A DNA stretch of 63,456 bases from JAUYIV01 sp035464675 (GCA_035464675.1 DATHSA010000031.1:1-63456), one strand, 5' to 3'; numbered from the stretch's first letter, positions 54,308 to 62,136 are shown. Notes: generated from the sequence alone by a model not told the origin. A program made the numbers and translations.

Positions 54308-55212
54308 GCCGTCTCCTCGCCCATGAAGACGTCTTCGAGGGTGGTGCGACGTGCTCCGAGGCGCCGCAACGAGACGTCGCTGTCCGCGACCGCATCACGG
54401 GCGATCTCGAACGGGTCGCGATCAGGGGCCCTCAGATGGAGAACGGTGCCGAACACCTCCGCAGTCGCGCCCAGGGCACGGGCCCGGTTCGCCACGGCCT
54501 CGATGTCGCCGATCACCTCGATTTCGACCTCGTCGGTGGTGGACAGGTCGGTGAGGGGACTCGACCGGAGCACCCGGCCGCCGTCGAGCATCACGACCCA
54601 GTCGCAGGTCCGCTCGATATCGGTGAGCACGTGTGAAGAGATCATGGCGTCGATCCCGAAGTCCTGGAGCCGGGTGACCAGGTCCAGCATCTCCTCGCGC
54701 CCTTCGGGGTCGAGACCGGCGGTGGGCTCGTCGAGGAGCACCAGGGCAGGGTCGTGGACTATCGCCTGGGCGAGCTTCGCCCGCTGCTTCATTCCCGTCG
54801 AGAACTCCCTGATGTATCGGAACCGCTCCTCATGCAGGCCGACGAGGCTCAGTACGTCGCTCGCCCGCTGACGGGCCGCTCGGACCGGCAGCCCACCCAG
54901 TTCGGCGGCGTAGCCGAGAAAGTCGGCAGCGGTCTGATCGGGCGGGAGGCAGGCGCTCTCGGGCATCCAGCCCACGCGCGAGCGGACTTCGAGCCTCTCG
55001 GCTCCGACTGAGTGGCCGAGCACCTCGACCCGACCGGCCGCCGCCGGCAGGACGCCGAGCAGGATCTTCAGCAGGGTCGTCTTGCCGGCTCCATTGGCGC
55101 CGACCAGACCGATGCGTCCGGGTGGGATCTCGAGCGAGACCCCGTCGATCGCCACGATGTCGCCATACGAGAACCTGAGATCGGTCGTGGCGATGATCGG
55201 AGCCGTGGCCAT
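54304..55212 (-). CDS. ABC transporter ATP-binding protein (first pair)
   Basis: A 302-residue ATPase. Walker A is LVGANGAGKTTLL, the signature FSTGMKQRAK, Walker B VLLDEPTAGLDP and the H-loop ISSHVLTDI. It leads the ATPase-permease-ATPase-permease operon. The two ATPases are clearly paralogous. TAGCGT lies 8 bases before the ATG, leaderless. Likely an efflux or envelope-component exporter. Confidence 0.93.
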   Translation of the reverse strand: MATAPIIATTDLRFSYGDIVAIDGVSLEIPPGRIGLVGANGAGKTTLLKILLGVLPAAAGRVEVLGHSVGAERLEVRSRVGWMPESACLPPDQTAADFLGYAAELGGLPVRAARQRASDVLSLVGLHEERFRYIREFSTGMKQRAKLAQAIVHDPALVLLDEPTAGLDPEGREEMLDLVTRLQDFGIDAMISSHVLTDIERTCDWVVMLDGGRVLRSSPLTDLSTTDEVEIEVIGDIEAVANRARALGATAEVFGTVLHLRAPDRDPFEIARDAVADSDVSLRRLGARRTTLEDVFMGEETA

Positions 55213-55291
55213 CGGGGCGTGACGCTAGCCCGGATTGCTCCGCCGGCACCGTTAGTGTCGCCGGGAAGCAAACACCGAGAGGGGTTTCTCC

Positions 55292-55816
55292 TTGAAGACT
55301 CGTCACATGTTCCTCGCGATCCTCGTCGTGGTCCTCGTCGGAGCCGCGTGCGGCGACGACGATGCGACCACACCGACCACGGCTGCACCAGGAGGTCAGA
55401 CCGACGCCGGCTCCAACGGCGGCACCCCGACGCCATCCGCGTCCGGCGGGTTCCTGACGCTCGGCGACGAGACGATCCAATTCGACAGTGCCCGCTGCTT
55501 CCTCCAGGAGCAGGAGGCCGCCGCCGGTGGGGGCTCGATCCTGGCGACCGGTCAGGGATTCGGGACGAACTCGGAGGGGGTCGAGGTGAGCCTCGACTTC
55601 ACCCGGTTCAGTGAAGAGAGCGACTTCGCAGGCGACGACATCCTCGTCGACATCGGCGATCCCTTCTCCGGGGACACCGTCGGCTACGCGGCCCGGGTCG
55701 ACATCGGCGTGGTGTCGATCGAAGGGAATCTGGTCTCCGCGAGCGGACTCACCTTCGAGTCCTTCGACGAGGGCGCCGAGTCGCCCCTCGAGGGCGCCTT
55801 CGAACTGAACTGCTGA
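55292..55816 (+). CDS. Secreted lipoprotein of unknown function
   Basis: A 174-residue exported protein: signal with lipobox (LVGAACGDDD), a Thr/Gly/Ser/Pro linker (about residues 25-52), then a beta-rich domain with Cys at FDSARCFL and the last residue Cys, perhaps a disulfide. The start is a TTG at 55292. It is divergent from the ABC operon. No family recognised. Confidence 0.68.
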   Translation: MKTRHMFLAILVVVLVGAACGDDDATTPTTAAPGGQTDAGSNGGTPTPSASGGFLTLGDETIQFDSARCFLQEQEAAAGGGSILATGQGFGTNSEGVEVSLDFTRFSEESDFAGDDILVDIGDPFSGDTVGYAARVDIGVVSIEGNLVSASGLTFESFDEGAESPLEGAFELNC

Positions 55817-55883
55817 CCCGGCGTCCCCCGTCGAGGACGGCGGGAGGGAACGGCTGAGACAGAGGCCGCGATCGCGATTCGGC

Positions 55884-56486
55884 CTACCGTTTCCACCAGG
55901 TCTTGATCGCCTCCCACGCGGTGGGCCTGCTGCGACGCGCCGTCTCTCGCGGACGCGTGATTTCGGGGGTGCTCTCGGCCTCCGGCCGCGTCAACTCGTC
56001 GCGCTCCGCACGGAGCTCACCGAGTCGCTCGCGGAGGAACTCGGCCTCGGTCTCGGCCTTCGCGGCGCGCTCGCGGGCCTCGGCGAGGAGCAGCCCCGCC
56101 TCGTGGATGTTCCCCAACTGGTCCATGAGCCGATCCCAGGCGTCGCGCGGCACCAGCATCGCCGATCCGTCGGCGGTCGGCCCGGTGGCTCCTACCCGGG
56201 GAGCGGGCGGCGGTTCCCCCGCCCGATGCGCCAGGCGGTGGGCCACCGACTCGGCCGTGACCATCCACTGCCTCCCGTTGGGGCCAGATACCTTGACCGC
56301 ATCCACGGCGCCGTCCCTTGCCCATCTCCGCAGGGTCGCCACCGAGACGCCGAACCGATGCTCCGCATCGCGGAGATCGATGCGGCCTCCGACAGCCGGC
56401 TCGCGGTCGACGGCGGGGTCTGCCTCCCTCCGCTTCGGCGGCGGCCGCGGGGGCCGCTGATCCCAGGTGAACGCCGAGTCGGGCAT
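55884..56486 (-). CDS. MerR-like helix-turn-helix protein with coiled coil
   Basis: A 200-residue protein. Its N-terminal 35 residues are Pro/Arg-rich. It then has an excisionase/MerR-type HTH (DLRDAEHRFGVSVATLRRWA, about residues 37-86) and a charged coiled coil (about residues 118-165) ending with TAWEAIKTWWKR. It lies immediately upstream of and divergent from the BMC operon, so it is a candidate regulator of it. It could equally act elsewhere. Confidence 0.72.
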   Translation of the reverse strand: MPDSAFTWDQRPPRPPPKRREADPAVDREPAVGGRIDLRDAEHRFGVSVATLRRWARDGAVDAVKVSGPNGRQWMVTAESVAHRLAHRAGEPPPAPRVGATGPTADGSAMLVPRDAWDRLMDQLGNIHEAGLLLAEARERAAKAETEAEFLRERLGELRAERDELTRPEAESTPEITRPRETARRSRPTAWEAIKTWWKR

Positions 56487-56659
56487 GGCTTGGAGGTTAG
56501 GCCGGGGCACCGACGATCTCCTGTGGCCGTTGCGGAATCGAGACCCACCTCCCGTCTCCCGACGCCCGGTCCGACGGGACACCGGCGACCGGCGACGGGC
56601 GACGTAGTTGCGGCGGGAGGCGGCGCTTGCCTCGCAAACCGCGGGGGTGGTGCCGGGCA

Positions 56660-56668
56660 TGGGATAAT
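56660..56668 (+). promoter_or_regulatory. Extended -10 promoter of the BMC operon
   Basis: TGG followed directly by GATAAT (56663-56668) gives an extended -10 box, 6 bases before the GTG of the rpiB-like gene. No good -35 is visible. The 188-base divergent region also carries heptamer-like CGGCGACGGGCGACG near 56590-56605. Confidence 0.6.
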
Positions 56669-56674
56669 CGCCGG

Positions 56675-57259
56675 GTGCCTGGTCGCCGGATCCCGAGTGA
56701 AGACGATGTCCGCGCCCTCGTGACGCGGGTCGTGGATGCCGTCACTGCATCTCCGACGCTCGAAGACGCGGCCGAACCGGCCCCCTCGTCCCCGGCTCGC
56801 GGGGCGATCGCCGTCGGGGCAGACCATGGCGGGTTCCGCCTCAAGGAGCGCATCCTCTTCCGTCTGCGCGAGGCCGGCCGCGAGGTCGTCGACTGCGGCA
56901 CCGATTCAACCGAGTCGGTGGATTACCCGGACTTCGCTTTCGCCGTGGCCCGAAAGGTCGCTTCGGGGGAGTGCGAGGCGGGGATCATGGTGGACGGCGC
57001 CGGGATCGGTTCGGCGATGGCCGCCAACAAGGTTCCGGGTGTGCGGGCCGCCCTCTGCTACGACATCTCCTCCGCCCGGAACAGCCGGGAGCACAATCAC
57101 GCCAACGTCCTCACCCTCGGGGCCGGTCTGATTGGGGAGGCCCTCGCATGGCAGATCGTCGAGGAGTGGTTGGAAACGCCGTGGGCCGAGGGCCGGCACG
57201 CCCGCCGGGTCGCCAAGATCGACGCCCTCGACGCCCGCCGGGTCGAGGAGGCCGTGTGA
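56675..57259 (+). CDS. BMC-associated RpiB-like sugar-phosphate isomerase
   Basis: A 194-residue RpiB-fold protein with an N-terminal amphipathic extension (SEDDVRALVTRVVDAV, about residues 8-23) typical of BMC encapsulation peptides, then a Pro/Ala linker and the isomerase domain. GADHGGFRLKE and SREHNHANVLTLGAG are family motifs. Where E. coli RpiB has the catalytic Cys (CGTG), this reads VDGAGIGSAMAANK, with Asp. It may act on ribose-5-phosphate or another aldose phosphate. It has a GTG start and is the first gene of the BMC operon. Confidence 0.88.
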   Translation: MPGRRIPSEDDVRALVTRVVDAVTASPTLEDAAEPAPSSPARGAIAVGADHGGFRLKERILFRLREAGREVVDCGTDSTESVDYPDFAFAVARKVASGECEAGIMVDGAGIGSAMAANKVPGVRAALCYDISSARNSREHNHANVLTLGAGLIGEALAWQIVEEWLETPWAEGRHARRVAKIDALDARRVEEAV

Positions 57260-58113
57260 CCGAGCGCGACGACCTCATCGAGGCGATCACCCGGGAGGTG
57301 CTCGCCGCCGTCGCCGGAGAGACCTGGGACGAGTGCCTCACCTGCGTCGGCGACTGCGTGGTCCACTCGGTCGACAAGGTGCGCTCGGTCCTCGCCGCCG
57401 GCGCCACCAGGGTCTCGTTCAACGGGTCCGGCGCCGATGTCCCCACCGACCTCGCCGGGTTCATCGATCACACCCTCTTGCGGCCGGACGCCACCGCATC
57501 GGACATCGACCGAATGTGCGACGAGGCGATGGAATTCGGTTTCGCCTCCGTCTGCGTCAACCCGGTGTGGATGAAGCGTGTCGCCGAGAGGCTCAAGGGT
57601 TCCGACGTCGTGGCCTGCGCGGTCGTAGGGTTCCCGTTCGGGGCGTCGATGCCGGAGATCAAGTCCATGGAGGCGCGGCGCGCAATCCGCGATGGCGCGC
57701 GGGAGATCGACATGGTGATCAACGTAGGGGCGCTGAAGTCCGGCGACTTCGCCCTCGTCGAACGCGATGTGGCCGGAGTGGCCGAGGCCTGCCGGGAGGC
57801 GGGTGCGGTGTGCAAGGTGATCCTGGAGACGGCAATGCTGACCGACGAGGAGAAGGTGATCGGTTCCCGGCTCGCGGTGAAGGCCCGGGCCGACTTCGTG
57901 AAGACCTCGACGGGGTTCGGCGGCGGCGGGGCGACGGTGTACGACGTCGCCCTGATGCGCGAGGCAGTGGGTCCCCGGGTCGGCGTCAAGGCATCCGGCG
58001 GAATCCGCAGCGCCGACGACGTTCGGCAGATGATCGCAGCGGGTGCGACCAGGATCGGGGCGTCGGCAGGAGTTCAGATCGTGACGGGAGGGACAACGAG
58101 TGAGCAGTATTGA
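57256..58113 (+). CDS. BMC-associated deoxyribose-phosphate aldolase-like protein
   Basis: A 285-residue DeoC-fold class I aldolase. It has an N-terminal encapsulation-type helix (RDDLIEAITREVLAAVAG, residues 4-21), then a Cys cluster CLTCVGDC (C27, C30, C34) with His37, then the TIM barrel. Schiff-base and partner lysines lie in DFVKTSTGFGGGGAT and KASGGIR. Canonical DeoC cleaves 2-deoxyribose-5-phosphate to acetaldehyde and glyceraldehyde-3-phosphate; acetaldehyde suits the aldehyde dehydrogenase in this operon. It overlaps rpiB by 4 bases (GTGA). Confidence 0.92.
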   Translation: MTERDDLIEAITREVLAAVAGETWDECLTCVGDCVVHSVDKVRSVLAAGATRVSFNGSGADVPTDLAGFIDHTLLRPDATASDIDRMCDEAMEFGFASVCVNPVWMKRVAERLKGSDVVACAVVGFPFGASMPEIKSMEARRAIRDGAREIDMVINVGALKSGDFALVERDVAGVAEACREAGAVCKVILETAMLTDEEKVIGSRLAVKARADFVKTSTGFGGGGATVYDVALMREAVGPRVGVKASGGIRSADDVRQMIAAGATRIGASAGVQIVTGGTTSEQY

Positions 58114-58726
58114 TCTGCGGGGCTATTCGTTCCTGGACAGCCTGCAACCCCAGTACGCGGCGTTCCTGGGGACGGTCGCTCAGGGCTTCCTTCCGCTGGC
58201 CGGGGACGCTTCGTTGTATGTCGAGATCTCGCCCGGCATCGAGATCAACCGCCTGACCGATGTCGCCCTCAAGGCGACCCAGGTGAAGCCTGGCATGCAG
58301 ATCGTCGAGCGGTACTTCGGTCTCCTCGAGGTCCACTCGCCGTCCCAGGCCGAAGTACGCGCCGCCGGAGCCGCCATTCTCGAAGACATTGGTGCCTCCG
58401 AGGACGATCGCATCAAGCCTCGCATCGCCTCCAGCCAGATCATTCGCCGGATCGACGACCACCAGGCCCAGTTGATCAACCGCATGCGCCACGGACAGAT
58501 GCTGATCCCCGGCCAGACCCTCTACGTCCTCGAGATGGAGCCGGCCTCCTACGCCCCGCTTGCCGCCAACGAGGCCGAAAAGGCGGCGAACATCAACGTC
58601 CTCGAGGTGCGGTCGTTCGGGTCGCTGGGACGGGTCTACCTCGGGGGCGAGGAGCGGGACATCGATGTCGGCTGGCGCGCTGCCGTCGCGGCCCTCGAGG
58701 GCCTCGAAGGCCGCGAGGCCTCCTGA
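58100..58726 (+). CDS. BMC-T shell protein (tandem BMC domains)
   Basis: A 208-residue trimeric pseudohexamer shell protein with two BMC domains. FVEI-type YVEISPGIEINRLTDVALK opens the first; ERYFGLLEVHSPSQAEV and MLIPGQTLYVLEMEPASYAP follow. The sequence resembles BMC-T proteins of Haliangium ochraceum type. A gated central pore is typical of such trimers, but the pore loop cannot be judged by eye. It overlaps the aldolase by 14 bases. Confidence 0.92.
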   Translation: MSSIDLRGYSFLDSLQPQYAAFLGTVAQGFLPLAGDASLYVEISPGIEINRLTDVALKATQVKPGMQIVERYFGLLEVHSPSQAEVRAAGAAILEDIGASEDDRIKPRIASSQIIRRIDDHQAQLINRMRHGQMLIPGQTLYVLEMEPASYAPLAANEAEKAANINVLEVRSFGSLGRVYLGGEERDIDVGWRAAVAALEGLEGREAS

Positions 58727-58760
58727 ACAGATCCAAGGAAGAAAGGAAGAGCGAGAGCCC

Positions 58761-59063
58761 ATGGCTGAAGCACTCGGAATGATCGAGACCCGCGGTTTCG
58801 CCGCGATGGTCGAGGCGGCGGACGCGATGGTGAAGGCCGCCAAGGTCGAGCTCGTGTCCTACGAGAAGACCGGCGGCGGCTATGTGACCGCAGTCGTCCG
58901 GGGCGATGTCGCCGCGGTGAAGGCGGCAGTGGACGCCGGCACCCGGGGCGCCGAGAAGGTCGGCGAGGTCGTCTCCACGCACGTCATCGCCCGTCCGCAC
59001 GTGAACATCGACATGGTCCTGCCGCTCGGCCGCAGCGAAGAGGCCGAAGCGGAGTCCTCGTAG
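58761..59063 (+). CDS. BMC-H hexameric shell protein
   Basis: A 100-residue single BMC domain: ALGMIETRGFAAMVEAADAM and TGGGYVTAVVRGDVAAVKAA, then RPHVNIDMVLPL. It is the main facet tile, and the only BMC-H in the window. The C-terminus has an acidic tail. A Shine-Dalgarno AGGAAGAAAGG lies upstream. Confidence 0.97.
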   Translation: MAEALGMIETRGFAAMVEAADAMVKAAKVELVSYEKTGGGYVTAVVRGDVAAVKAAVDAGTRGAEKVGEVVSTHVIARPHVNIDMVLPLGRSEEAEAESS

Positions 59064-59082
59064 AGGGCGGGGGGAGCACCCA

Positions 59083-59370
59083 GTGCTGCTCGGCCGCGTC
59101 GCCGGCACGCTCGTCGCCACGGACAAGGAGCCCACGATGGAGGGGCTCAAGTTCCTCGTGATCAAGCAGATCGACGTCGACGAGAGCGAGACCGGGGGAT
59201 ACGTGATCGCCGCAGACGCGGTGGGCGCCGGCGTGGGCGAGATCGTGATGTTCGCCACGGGCTCGTCCGCCCGTCAGACAGCGATGACGCGCGACCGGCC
59301 CTGTGACGCCGTCGTCATGGCCATCGTCGACACCTGGGAGGTCGGCGGCGACGTGAAGTACACCAAGTGA
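59083..59370 (+). CDS. BMC-P (EutN/CcmL) vertex protein 1
   Basis: A 95-residue pentameric vertex protein with LLGRVAGTLVATDKEP, then FLVIKQIDVDESETGGY and AADAVGAGVGEIVMFATGSSAR, ending DTWEVGGD. It has a GTG start and overlaps the aldehyde dehydrogenase gene by 4 bases. Confidence 0.96.
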   Translation: MLLGRVAGTLVATDKEPTMEGLKFLVIKQIDVDESETGGYVIAADAVGAGVGEIVMFATGSSARQTAMTRDRPCDAVVMAIVDTWEVGGDVKYTK

Positions 59371-60818
59371 CGCGCTTCGACGAGAAGGAGATCCAGGCGG
59401 TCATCGCCCGGGTGCGCGAGCGCCTCGGCGGGACGCCGGATCGCATCCCCACCGACGCCAGGGCACCGGTCGAGGTGCCCGACGCCAGCCTGGGCGAGGG
59501 CATCTTCGCCACGATCGACGAGGCGGTGGACGCCGCCGAGCACGCTCAGCGCACGTACGCCGCGGCGGGGACCGACCTCCATGAGGCCGTGATCGCCTCG
59601 ATCCGGAAGGCGATGCTGGAGAGCGCGGAGTACCTGGCCGAAGCGGCCCATGCCGAGACCGGCCTGGGCAGGGCCGAGGACAAGGTACGCAAGAACATCC
59701 TGGTCACGACGCGTACACCGGGCCCCGAGGACCTGGAGCCGCTCATCGAGACCGGTTCCGCGGGGATGATGGTCACCGAGCACGCCCCGTTCGGGCTCAT
59801 CGGGGCGGTGACACCGACCACCAATCCGACCTCCACGATCATCAACAACACGATCGCCATCCTCAGCGGTGGCAACGGCGTGGTGTTCAACGTCCACCCC
59901 AACGCCAAGAGGGTGTCTGCAGAGAACATCCGGCTCATCAACCGGGCGATTCTCTCGGCGGGAGGTCCACCCAACCTGGTTGCCGGCATTCCCGAGCCGA
60001 CCATCGAGAGCGCCCAGGCCCTCATGCACCATCCGAAGGTACGGGTGCTTCTGGTCACAGGGGGCCCCGGAGTGGTCCGCGAGGCGCTGAAGACCGACAA
60101 ACGGGCGATCACCGCCGGGCCGGGCAACCCGCCCGCAGTCGTGGACGAGACGGCCGACGTCGAGAAGGCCGCCCGGGATGTCGTCGCCGGCGCGTCGTTC
60201 GACAACAACGTGATCTGCACCGACGAGAAGACGGTGATCGCGGTGCGGTCGATCGCCGACGAGCTGGTCCGGGCCATGGGTCGCGCAGGCGGGCACGTGC
60301 TCAAGGAGCACGAGTTGAAGAAGGTCGAGCGTGTCATCTTCGAGACCATGGGGCCGCCCGGGAAGCCGGGCGTGATCAATCGCTCGTGGATAGGCAAGGA
60401 CGCCCGAGACATCGCCGCGGCCGCCGGGGTGGACGTCGACGGCGACCCCCGGGTGTTGGTCGCCGACGTCCCCAACGAACACAACCTCGTCTGGACCGAG
60501 CAGATGATGCCCGTCCTCCCGGTCACCCGGGTACCCGATGTGGACGCCGCCATCGAGCTGGCGATCGCATCCGAGCACCGGTTCCGGCATACCGCGTCGA
60601 TCCACTCGACGAATGTCTCGACGATCACCCGGATGGCCAGGTCGATCAACGTGTCGATCTTCATCGCCAACGGGCCCAACTACGCCGGGCTGGGCCAGGG
60701 GGGCGAGGGATTCACATCCTTCTCGATCGCCAGCCCCACGGGCGATGGGATGACCCGGCCGATCACTTTCACCCGGGAGCGCCGCATCGCCGTCGTCGGC
60801 GCCCTGAGGATCGTCTGA
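59367..60818 (+). CDS. BMC-associated CoA-acylating aldehyde dehydrogenase (PduP-like)
   Basis: A 483-residue aldehyde dehydrogenase with an N-terminal encapsulation-type helix (DEKEIQAVIARVRERLGG, residues 4-21) and linker, then the NAD-binding and catalytic domains. The catalytic Cys lies in NNVICTDEK near residue 283. TPTTNPTSTIINN and AGPGNPPAVVD are acylating-family motifs. It would convert acetaldehyde from the DeoC step to acetyl-CoA with NAD+. It overlaps the preceding BMC-P gene by 4 bases. Confidence 0.95.
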   Translation: MTRFDEKEIQAVIARVRERLGGTPDRIPTDARAPVEVPDASLGEGIFATIDEAVDAAEHAQRTYAAAGTDLHEAVIASIRKAMLESAEYLAEAAHAETGLGRAEDKVRKNILVTTRTPGPEDLEPLIETGSAGMMVTEHAPFGLIGAVTPTTNPTSTIINNTIAILSGGNGVVFNVHPNAKRVSAENIRLINRAILSAGGPPNLVAGIPEPTIESAQALMHHPKVRVLLVTGGPGVVREALKTDKRAITAGPGNPPAVVDETADVEKAARDVVAGASFDNNVICTDEKTVIAVRSIADELVRAMGRAGGHVLKEHELKKVERVIFETMGPPGKPGVINRSWIGKDARDIAAAAGVDVDGDPRVLVADVPNEHNLVWTEQMMPVLPVTRVPDVDAAIELAIASEHRFRHTASIHSTNVSTITRMARSINVSIFIANGPNYAGLGQGGEGFTSFSIASPTGDGMTRPITFTRERRIAVVGALRIV

Positions 60819-60819
60819 C

Positions 60820-61413
60820 GTGGACCCGGCGATCGGGCTTCTCGAGTTCGACTCGGTCGCAGCGGGGATCCGGGCGGGCGACGCGATGGTCAAACGTGGC
60901 CCTGTGGCGGAGTTGGTCGCCGGTACCGTGCATCCGGGCAAGTTTCTGGTTCTGGTCGGCGGGGACGTCGCCGACGTCGAGGAGGCGCTCGCCGCAGGGC
61001 GCGAAATCGGCGGCGCGTCGATCGTCGACGAGGTGTTCCTGCGCGACGTTCATCCGGATGTCATCGAGGCCGTGCGCGGCGTCCGGGTTCCGGGATCGGG
61101 CGAGGCGGTGGGGGTCATCGAGACGACCACCGTGGCGGCGACGCTCGAGGCCGCCGATGCCGCGGTCAAGGGTGCGGCCATCTCTCTGATGGAGATCAAC
61201 ATGGCGGATGGCCTCGGCGGCAAGGGCTATGCCCTCTTCTGTGGGTCGGTGTCCGATGTCGAGGCCGCCGTTGCCATCGGCGTGTCGAGAGTCCGGCCTG
61301 ACTCGGTGGTCGGCTCGGTCGTGATCCCGCAGATCCACAGCGAGATGGGCAACAATCTTCTCTCCGACCGGCGCTTCGGGATCCGCCTCGGGAGGGACGA
61401 TGCAGCTGGCTGA
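60820..61413 (+). CDS. BMC-T shell protein 2 (PduT-like)
   Basis: A 197-residue protein with two BMC domains: AIGLLEFDSVAAGIRAGDAM and AVGVIETTTVAATLEAADAA. It differs strongly from the first BMC-T and resembles PduT in layout. I see no Cys at the place expected for the PduT Fe-S cluster; the only Cys is in ALFCGSV. It has a GTG start and overlaps the next gene by 14 bases. Confidence 0.9.
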   Translation: MDPAIGLLEFDSVAAGIRAGDAMVKRGPVAELVAGTVHPGKFLVLVGGDVADVEEALAAGREIGGASIVDEVFLRDVHPDVIEAVRGVRVPGSGEAVGVIETTTVAATLEAADAAVKGAAISLMEINMADGLGGKGYALFCGSVSDVEAAVAIGVSRVRPDSVVGSVVIPQIHSEMGNNLLSDRRFGIRLGRDDAAG

Positions 61414-61672
61414 GGTCACCGGGACCGTCGTCGCCAGCGTCAAATACGAGGGATTGGAGGGCGTCCGGTTCCTCATCGTCCAGCCGCTCGATCGGGAGAA
61501 GAGCCCGCAGGGCCGCCAGGTCGTCGCCGCCGACGCGGTCTCCATGGCCGGGCCTGGTGAACTGGTCTACATCGTCGGGAGCCGGGAGGCCGCTCTGGCA
61601 ATGCCCGAGCCATTCGTCCCCGTCGATCACGCCATCGTGGGAATCGTGGATCACGTGGAGCGATCATCGTGA
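61400..61672 (+). CDS. BMC-P (EutN/CcmL) vertex protein 2
   Basis: A 90-residue EutN-fold protein with LAEVTGTVVASVKYEGLEG, AADAVSMAGPGELVYIVGS and IVGIVDHVE. It has diverged from the other two. Overlaps the third BMC-P by 4 bases. Confidence 0.95.
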   Translation: MQLAEVTGTVVASVKYEGLEGVRFLIVQPLDREKSPQGRQVVAADAVSMAGPGELVYIVGSREAALAMPEPFVPVDHAIVGIVDHVERSS

Positions 61673-61956
61673 AGATGGGCCGGGTCGCCGGGACCGTCGT
61701 GTCGACCATCAGCCACCCGATCTACGACAATCGCCGGTTGCTGCTCTGTGACATGCTCGATGCGGACGGCGAGGACACGGGCGGGTACCTCATCTGTGTC
61801 GACGCGGTGGGCGCCGGCGCAGACGAGACGGTGCTGATCATCGACGAGGGCAATTCGGCGCGCCAGGTAGTGGGCGACTCGACCGCTCCGATCCGTGCCG
61901 TGATCGTGGGCATCGTCGACGAGCTGCTGGTGGAGGGCGAGGCACGGAAGGTCTGA
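61669..61956 (+). CDS. BMC-P (EutN/CcmL) vertex protein 3
   Basis: A 95-residue EutN-fold protein with MGRVAGTVVSTISHP, CVDAVGAGADETVLIID and VIVGIVDELLVEGE. Third vertex paralogue and the last gene of the BMC operon. GTG start. Confidence 0.95.
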   Translation: MKMGRVAGTVVSTISHPIYDNRRLLLCDMLDADGEDTGGYLICVDAVGAGADETVLIIDEGNSARQVVGDSTAPIRAVIVGIVDELLVEGEARKV

Positions 61957-61985
61957 CGCCCGTCGTCCGTCGCCCGTCGCCCGTC
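61957..61985 (+). repeat. CGTCGCC heptamers after the BMC operon
   Basis: CGTCGTC, CGTCGCC and CGTCGCC lie in tandem (61961-61981) directly after the last BMC stop codon. The rest of the 180-base gap shows only the TACGCT -10 box (62124-62129) of the next gene. Confidence 0.75.
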
Positions 61986-62136
61986 AAGTCCTGGTGGGCG
62001 GACGACGCCGGCGGGTCTGTGGGGGAGACGCTTGGGCGAGGATCCGAAGTCCCCGGGAGCCGAAGTGCCCGATCCATGCATCGAGACGAAGAACGACCCC
62101 TGAGCTCGGACCCGGGCGGCCGATACGCTTGCCTCT

